Source of the DNA: Methanoculleus marisnigri
GTDB taxonomy: Archaea > Halobacteriota > Methanomicrobia > Methanomicrobiales > Methanoculleaceae
Direction: 5' to 3'
Assembly (NCBI GenBank): GCA_002503885.1
Contig: DASQ01000098.1
Coordinates: forward strand, 1 to 9,596
Length of the DNA stretch: 9,596 nucleotides
In this document: positions 6,385 to 9,596 of the stretch, piece after piece
Layout: the number at the start of each line of letters is the position of its first letter
Numbering within the stretch: position 1 is the stretch's first letter
Notes under the pieces: generated by a model
What the model saw: only the letters and a program-made list of their open reading frames with translations
The model's database searches: none
Told to the model about the DNA's origin: nothing
Made by a program: the position numbers and the translations under genes

Positions 6385-7398
6385 ATGGCAGAAGTAGAAA
6401 AATTAAAGCAGCTGCAGTTGCAGCGTGAGGCCCTTAAGAAGAGAGGGGAGCAGAAGGTCAAGGAGACGGAGAAGAAGCGCACCGAGGAGAGTGTTCAGTC
6501 CGTCTGTCCCGAGTGCGGCAGCCGCCAGCTCGTTCATGACTACGAGCGTGCCGAACTCGTCTGCCAGAACTGCGGTCTCGTCCTTGACGAGGAGTTCATC
6601 GACCGCGGCCCCGAGTGGCGTGCGTTCGACCACGACCAGCGCATGAAGCGCTCCCGTGTCGGTGCACCGATGACGTTCACGATCCACGACAAGGGTCTCT
6701 CGACGATGATCGACTGGAGGAACCGTGACTCCTACGGCCGTGCGATCTCGAGCAAGAACCGCGCCCAGCTCTACCGGCTTCGGAAGTGGCAGCGGCGTAT
6801 CCGGGTCTCGAACGCGACCGAGCGGAACCTGGCGTTCGCGCTCTCGGAACTGGACCGGATGGCGTCTGCGCTTGGCCTGCCCCGAAACGTGCGCGAGACC
6901 GCGGCAGTGGTCTACCGCGACGCTGTGGACAAGAACCTGATCCGCGGCCGGAGTATCGAGGGTGTCGCGGCGGCGGCGCTGTATGCGGCATGCCGCCAGT
7001 GCAGCGTGCCCCGGACGCTCGATGAGATCGCAGAGGTATCCCGGGTATCGAGGAAAGAGATCGGGCGCACCTACCGGTTCATCTCCCGCGAGCTCGGATT
7101 AAAGCTCCTGCCGACGTCCCCGATCGATTACGTACCGCGCTTCTGCTCCGGCCTGAACCTGAAGGGTGAGGTCCAGAGCCGTGCGGTCGAGATCCTCCGG
7201 CAGGCCGGCGAGCGCGAACTTACGAGCGGCAGAGGCCCGACGGGCGTTGCTGCGGCCGCTATTTACATCTCCTCGATCCTCGGCGGAGAGCGGCGCACCC
7301 AGCGCGAGGTCGCCGAGGTTGCCGGCGTAACCGAGGTCACGATCAGGAACAGATATAAGGAACTGGCAGAAAAACTAGACATCGAGATCATACTCTGA
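6385..7398 (+). CDS. tfb: Transcription initiation factor IIB (TFB)
   Basis: The product is 337 residues and bridges TBP on the TATA box and RNA polymerase. An N-terminal zinc ribbon (Cys41, Cys44, Cys60, Cys63) is followed by the B-reader region RGPEWRAFD (74-82), and then two cyclin-like repeats (about 130-225 and 237-330). The second repeat ends in the helix TEVTIRNRYKEL, which contacts the BRE element beside TATA. It is longer than the roughly 300 residues usual for TFB, because about 38 charged residues of predicted coiled-coil character (KLKQLQLQREALKKR) precede the zinc ribbon. ATG at 6385 has GGTGA 7 nt upstream. It is the second gene of the gar1 operon, and the tRNA-Ala gene starts 12 nt after its stop. 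Confidence 0.97.
   Translation: MAEVEKLKQLQLQREALKKRGEQKVKETEKKRTEESVQSVCPECGSRQLVHDYERAELVCQNCGLVLDEEFIDRGPEWRAFDHDQRMKRSRVGAPMTFTIHDKGLSTMIDWRNRDSYGRAISSKNRAQLYRLRKWQRRIRVSNATERNLAFALSELDRMASALGLPRNVRETAAVVYRDAVDKNLIRGRSIEGVAAAALYAACRQCSVPRTLDEIAEVSRVSRKEIGRTYRFISRELGLKLLPTSPIDYVPRFCSGLNLKGEVQSRAVEILRQAGERELTSGRGPTGVAAAAIYISSILGGERRTQREVAEVAGVTEVTIRNRYKELAEKLDIEIIL
7351..7360 (+). promoter_or_regulatory. Possible TATA box for tRNA-Ala, inside tfb
   Basis: AGATATAAGG lies within the tfb coding region, centred near 7356. It would start transcription near 7382, about 29 nt before the tRNA. The gap between tfb and the tRNA is only 12 nt, so the tRNA either uses this internal promoter or is cut from the tfb transcript. 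Confidence 0.35.
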
Positions 7399-7683
7399 TC
7401 TCCTATCTTTGGGCTCGTAGATCAGGGGTAGATCGCTACGTTCGCAACGTAGAGGCCGCGGGTTCAAATCCCGCCGGGTCCACTGTTCTTCTTTCTTTTC
7501 GGAAATTAAGATCATATTGTGCGGCGTTACTGTTCTGAGTTCAGAAACAGTGTTATCTAGTAATTTACCCACGTTCAGGGCAGTATTTTTCAGATACTCG
7601 TGCGTTTCAGGCGATACCGTAGTGTGCACTCGTTTCCTAATCCGATGGATTACAGTTGGTTTCGTCTTTCCTCCTGTTTTCAT
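7375..7683 (-). CDS. Ribbon-helix-helix (CopG/CcdA-like) protein gene running antisense through tRNA-Ala
   Basis: The 102-residue frame starts at ATG 7683 with a strong AGGAGGA (7692-7698) nine bases upstream, so translation is well supported. Residues 17-50 look like a ribbon-helix-helix domain: strand RVHTTVS, helix PETHEYLKNTA, turn LNVG and helix KLLDNTVSELR. Such proteins bind DNA as dimers and include many antitoxins and autoregulators. From Trp68 to Pro91 the frame reads the antisense of the tRNA-Ala gene, giving the familiar RRDLNPRP peptide, and it then enters the 3' end of tfb, overlapping that stop. The tail is therefore unlikely to have been selected as protein. The native C-terminus may have been replaced when the element joined the tRNA. 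No toxin partner is adjacent. Confidence 0.6.
   Translation of the reverse strand: MKTGGKTKPTVIHRIRKRVHTTVSPETHEYLKNTALNVGKLLDNTVSELRTVTPHNMILISEKKEEQWTRRDLNPRPLRCERSDLPLIYEPKDRRSEYDLDV
7411..7482 (+). tRNA. tRNA-Ala (anticodon CGC)
   Basis: The 72-nt cloverleaf folds fully: acceptor stem 7411-7417 with 7475-7481, D stem GATC/GATC, anticodon stem CTACG/CGTAG around the loop TTCGCAA, a five-base variable region and the T arm GCGGG-TTCAAAT-CCCGC. The anticodon at 7443-7445 is CGC and reads the alanine codon GCG. The G3-U70 wobble pair, the main alanine identity element, is present, and the discriminator base is A. The CCA end is not encoded. A T-rich tract follows (7485-7498) and can serve as terminator. 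The gene marks the border to AT-rich accessory DNA. Confidence 0.97.
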
Positions 7684-7697
7684 TTCTTTTTTCCTCC

Positions 7698-7707
7698 TGT
7701 CCGGACA
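7698..7707. promoter_or_regulatory. Palindrome beside the RHH gene ribosome binding site
   Basis: TGTCCGGACA is a perfect 10-bp palindrome that touches the Shine-Dalgarno sequence of the ribbon-helix-helix gene. Many proteins of that class repress their own gene through such sites, so it is a candidate operator; the assignment is inference. Confidence 0.35.
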
Positions 7708-7740
7708 TCCTTGGGATGGCTTAGTCTCTGCTTAGGCTGC

Positions 7741-7747
7741 CTTAAAG
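7741..7747. promoter_or_regulatory. TATA-like CTTAAAG between the RHH gene and the hairpin RNA candidate
   Basis: On the plus strand, transcription would begin near 7770, right at the base of the hairpin. On the minus strand, CTTTAAG would start the mRNA of the ribbon-helix-helix gene near 7718. The match is short and weak. Confidence 0.25.
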
Positions 7748-7769
7748 AGGTGGTAACCAAAAAGGGGGT

Positions 7770-7875
7770 GCAGAGGCCGCGCACCCACGTAGGGGGCTGA
7801 AGATGGCTGAGGCCTCTTTCCCCCCCGCAGCGTGGGACGTCGCCTCTAGGTCTAACCTACATTGTCCTAGTGAGG
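7770..7875. ncRNA. Candidate structured RNA: long interrupted hairpin with a competing 3' stem
   Basis: This GC-rich stretch in AT-rich surroundings pairs over about 76 nt. Stems are 7772-7777 with 7842-7847 (AGAGGC/GCCTCT), 7784-7789 with 7831-7836 (CCCACG/CGTGGG), 7792-7796 with five of the C's at 7820-7826, then AAGA (7800-7803) with TCTT (7815-7818) and GGC (7805-7807) with GCC (7812-7814), closed by loop TGAG. The 3' strand of the basal stem can instead pair with 7866-7875 (CCTCTAGG with CCTA-GT-GAGG). No coding frame here is convincing. It does not match box C/D guides (no RTGATGA) and lacks an ACA after the basal stem. The strand is undecided; the plus strand has a TATA-like box at the right distance. 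It is not a family I recognise. Confidence 0.45.
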
Positions 7876-7918
7876 TCGTGCGCCCACTTCTTCAGAGTTC
7901 AATGGATACTATCAGGAC

Positions 7919-8452
7919 TCAATATGAATAGTTTCTCATCCGATTGAGACAAAATTGACGACCACGATTTAGATGGAAGTCCGTATTCCGGGCAAATTCG
8001 TCCCACTCCCACCGACCTTCTTGAGTCTCAACTGCTCCAGCGAAATAGCTGGTTATATCCTCGCTTTTCAAGCCCTTCTCGAACAGAAGCAATACATCAC
8101 GAGTCTCACTATCAGCAAGTGCCTGTAACTCCATAGCTGCCGACAAATTCACATTATGCTCCTCAGGTCCTTCGATAAAAAAGAAAATTATATGGATATG
8201 GCTAGATTCACGCAACCTAGTGCTTACACTGCAGTTTTTTTGATGTTGGGATACTTCTGGAGCATCAACTTTGGGTTGGTCAAGATCGAATGACATTCGT
8301 GCATTATATCTTTCAGAAATTAAGAAATCACGGAAGTTTATGAGAATTTTTATATTATCTTTCTTAAATGAGCCATAAATACCAATGTTTACGGCTCTTT
8401 TTAATTGCTCGTAGTATGCTGTTTTTGAAGAAATCTCCTTAAAGAAGTCCAC
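7919..8452 (-). CDS. Unrecognised alpha/beta protein, possibly with a TIR- or deoxyribosyltransferase-like fold
   Basis: This 177-residue protein is not one I can name. The order of elements suggests a Rossmann-type domain: strand VNIGIYGSF (21-29), helix DNIKILINFRDFLISERY, strand NARMSFDLD, a strand HIHIIFFFIEG (86-95), helix NLSAAMELQALAD with Glu108, strand RDVLLLFEKG and helical C-terminus. A glutamate in a helix between two hydrophobic strands is the arrangement of nucleoside deoxyribosyltransferases and related TIR-like NAD-processing domains, but the similarity is by pattern only. The GTG start at 8452 has GGAG at a 7-nt distance. It is divergent from a winged-helix regulator and AT-rich in composition, which fits accessory DNA. 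No membrane segment is convincing; FFFIEG is a buried strand. Confidence 0.6.
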   Translation of the reverse strand: MDFFKEISSKTAYYEQLKRAVNIGIYGSFKKDNIKILINFRDFLISERYNARMSFDLDQPKVDAPEVSQHQKNCSVSTRLRESSHIHIIFFFIEGPEEHNVNLSAAMELQALADSETRDVLLLFEKGLKSEDITSYFAGAVETQEGRWEWDEFARNTDFHLNRGRQFCLNRMRNYSY

Positions 8453-8505
8453 AAAGGTACTCCGTATATAAGATTAAAAGAGTTACGGCCATTGAGGTCG
8501 CATAT

Positions 8506-8519
8506 TTGTGACAGTTGTG
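8506..8519. promoter_or_regulatory. TTGTG direct repeat in the divergent promoter region
   Basis: Two copies of TTGTG at 8506-8510 and 8515-8519 lie 9 bp apart, and GTTGTGCAAC (8514-8523) adds an inverted half. The site lies between two divergent genes, one encoding a winged-helix protein, so it could be its operator. The motif is short and may be chance. Confidence 0.25.
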
Positions 8520-8530
8520 CAACATATAAG

Positions 8531-8538
8531 TATAAATA
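8531..8538 (+). promoter_or_regulatory. TATA box for the winged-helix gene
   Basis: TATAAATA lies 34-41 nt before the ATG at 8572. Transcription would start near 8560, which leaves a short leader containing GGTGA at 8563-8567. An overlapping T-rich box on the other strand (around 8522-8530) could serve the divergent gene. Confidence 0.55.
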
Positions 8539-8571
8539 AGTCATAGATCTATAACTTCACTTGGTGACGAT

Positions 8572-9069
8572 ATGGATCGCGCAAAGATCGAGGAATATCT
8601 AGCCGAAGTCCCTGCAGAAATCCGAAGTGCAGTGAAACCGCTAGATAACGATAAAGCTTGGGCAATCTATATTCTCCTACTAAAACGACAGCAAATGCGT
8701 TTTAGTGAAATCAAGAGCGAATTTAATGTTAAATCATCGGGAGACATTGACAGGTACTTGAAGACTCTTGTAAATGCAGGTCTAGTTTCAAAAGAAGCTA
8801 GAAAATTGAGCGAACTGGGAAACAGTGAGAAAGCCTATTACTCCCCGACTAATTTAGGTAAGTCTCTGCTGCACGGACTATTCCAGAACATACTACCACA
8901 AGCAAGATCAGCACCACAGGATCGGAATTTTTGGACAGAAGTACTAAACAGGGAGTATGTGGCATTTTATCCCGGTGAAACTGAGGATCGAGAATCAAAC
9001 CTCTTGTATCGAGAATCCTCTATGGGGTACAAATCAAAGAGAATTACTGAACGGAAACAATTGGACTAG
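8572..9069 (+). CDS. Winged-helix DNA-binding protein
   Basis: The 165-residue product carries an ArsR-type winged helix in residues 25-105. Helices are DKAWAIYILLLKR, MRFSEIKSEF and the recognition helix GDIDRYLKTLVNAGLV; the wing is around KEARKLSELGNSEKAYYSP, then LGKSLLHGLFQNI. The C-terminal 60 residues are polar and charged (GETEDRESN, SKRITERKQLD) with no recognisable domain. No metal-binding cysteine cluster is seen, so it does not look like a metal sensor. ATG at 8572 has GGTGA 4 nt upstream. It is followed after 18 nt by the DUF3467-like gene on the same strand, and divergent from the alpha/beta gene, whose promoter it may control. Its target is unknown. Confidence 0.75.
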   Translation: MDRAKIEEYLAEVPAEIRSAVKPLDNDKAWAIYILLLKRQQMRFSEIKSEFNVKSSGDIDRYLKTLVNAGLVSKEARKLSELGNSEKAYYSPTNLGKSLLHGLFQNILPQARSAPQDRNFWTEVLNREYVAFYPGETEDRESNLLYRESSMGYKSKRITERKQLD

Positions 9070-9087
9070 TCAACGGAGATGAAAAAG

Positions 9088-9486
9088 ATGAAGTCTGAAA
9101 AAAAGGTTGAAGCAAAAAAGAATCGGGTAGTTGTCGAGAAGTTAGGGCAGAAAGTGCCACTCAATAAATACTACGAGTATTCACCGTCTGAGCCTAAGTT
9201 AAACCTTGCATATACAAAATATGTGAATGCGTTTACAGGAAATGTCTCAAACGAGGATGTTTTTATCGACTTTATAGAGTTACCTGGACGCAAAGTGGGC
9301 GGAGTACAGACAATAGACGGGTGCCGCCTCTATTTCACACACAATGCTGCAAAAACATTGTGCGACCTTCTCCATGAGATAGTCAAACAAATTGAATCAA
9401 ATAGTGATGAGAAGGACAATCAAGGAAATGAACCGGAGGAAAACCAGGGAAGTGAAAGTGAGGAGGGTGGAAAAAATAACGAATAA
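9088..9486 (+). CDS. DUF3467-like small protein with an acidic tail
   Basis: The product is 132 residues. A lysine-rich start (KSEKKVEAKKNRVVVEK) leads to a compact domain of about 80 residues with YVNAFTGNVSNEDVFIDFIEL and DGCRLYFTHNAAKTLCDLLHEIVKQIE, which resembles DUF3467 by pattern. The last 30 residues are a low-complexity acidic tail rich in Glu, Asn, Gly and Ser. No function is known for the family, to my knowledge. ATG at 9088 is preferred because GGAG at 9075-9078 lies 9 nt upstream; the in-frame ATG at 9079 would directly abut that GGAG. The preceding winged-helix gene ends 18 nt earlier, and the stop overlaps the next small reading frame. Confidence 0.65.
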   Translation: MKSEKKVEAKKNRVVVEKLGQKVPLNKYYEYSPSEPKLNLAYTKYVNAFTGNVSNEDVFIDFIELPGRKVGGVQTIDGCRLYFTHNAAKTLCDLLHEIVKQIESNSDEKDNQGNEPEENQGSESEEGGKNNE

Positions 9487-9596
9487 TGGTCACTAATGAT
9501 TACCCGACATTCCGCACCAATTTTTTCATGAGTAGTAATTTTCGTACTCTCTCCCAAGCAATCTCAGTATCTTCCCTAACCTCCCGTAGCGATTAG
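9486..9596 (+). CDS. Small protein of 36 residues, overlapping the stop of the DUF3467-like gene
   Basis: ATG at 9486-9488 shares its first base with the TAA at 9484-9486 (TAATG), and the frame runs to TAG at 9594-9596, giving 36 residues. It begins MVTNDYPTFRTNFFMSSNF and is polar and serine-rich with no signal or membrane segment. A GGAGG at 9462-9466 is too far for direct initiation, so termination-reinitiation after the preceding gene is the likely mode. I do not recognise it. An antisense frame in the same stretch also avoids stops and looks protein-like over about 30 codons, so the assignment is not secure. Confidence 0.4.
   Translation: MVTNDYPTFRTNFFMSSNFRTLSQAISVSSLTSRSD
9519..9526 (+). 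other. T-rich run inside the 36-codon frame
   Basis: TTTTTT within ATTTTTTC could act as a terminator for the upstream DUF3467-like operon if the small frame is not a gene. If the small frame is real, the run is simply two phenylalanine codons. Confidence 0.2.

Noticed and set aside
7524..7556. Inverted repeat around ACTGTTCTGA as a terminator or operator
   Set aside because: It lies within the coding part of the ribbon-helix-helix gene and contains a bulge, so no role can be supported.
7600..7800. Plus-strand open frame of 66 codons after the tRNA
   Set aside because: Opposite to the ribbon-helix-helix gene, low-complexity with runs of Phe and Ser, and it ends inside the hairpin RNA candidate.
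7770..7850. H/ACA or C/D guide RNA identity for the hairpin
   Set aside because: There is no ACA directly after the basal stem and no C/D boxes of the RTGATGA type; two CTGA copies in the apical part are not enough.
1..9596. CRISPR array
   Set aside because: No series of regularly spaced repeats with unique spacers was seen on either strand.
7483..9596. Second attachment site (repeat of the tRNA-Ala 3' end)
   Set aside because: Searched by eye for GGTTCAAATCCCGC and near variants to the right of the tRNA; none found within the window.
9500..9596. Minus-strand frame with a protein-like helix at the window edge
   Set aside because: It begins with a stop codon at the edge, has no start signal and competes with the TAATG-coupled plus-strand frame; unresolved but weaker.

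Overview
The window reads as a chromosomal segment of a methanogenic euryarchaeon, most likely of the Methanomicrobiales (Methanoculleus-like). The archaeal markers are TFB, Gar1, SRP19 and ribosomal protein S8e. HypB, for hydrogenase nickel maturation, and the GC-rich compact layout fit this group. The placement comes from gene content only; no database search was possible.

Layout. Positions 1-396 are the C-terminal end of an IS200/IS605-type TnpB with the terminal hairpin of the element's right end. Position 575 starts trmO (tRNA m6t6A methyltransferase), which converges on a two-gene minus-strand operon: a DUF2240-like protein and an unrecognised 140-residue protein. Divergent from that operon is a translationally coupled pair (2148-3922): a SoxB-like metallophosphoesterase without a signal peptide, and a DsrE-family protein. 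Both families have links to sulfur metabolism. On the minus strand follow rps8e and hypB. hypB is divergent from srp19 and appears to share with it a single central TATA element that would make both mRNAs leaderless. srp19 is followed by a PHP-domain phosphoesterase. Next come gar1 and tfb, and 12 nt after tfb a tRNA-Ala(CGC).

Immediately after the tRNA (about 7483-9596) the base composition becomes clearly AT-richer and the genes less familiar, as in an island inserted at a tRNA gene. A ribbon-helix-helix protein gene with a strong ribosome binding site reads antisense through the whole tRNA into the 3' end of tfb. A GC-rich stretch (about 7770-7875) can fold into a long interrupted hairpin with a competing alternative stem and looks like a structured RNA. 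Beyond it lie an unrecognised alpha/beta protein that may have a TIR- or deoxyribosyltransferase-like fold, a divergent winged-helix regulator, a DUF3467-like protein with an acidic tail, and a 36-codon ORF that overlaps the preceding stop codon as TAATG.

How the genes fit together. The GC-rich half is mostly core information processing (TFB, S8e, SRP19, Gar1, TrmO, tRNA-Ala), with HypB for hydrogenase maturation and one possible sulfur-related pair. The AT-rich half is accessory. It carries DNA-binding proteins, a structured RNA candidate and a possible nucleotide-processing protein, so it is the part most likely to hold an undescribed system. No defence or toxin-antitoxin function can be proved from sequence alone.
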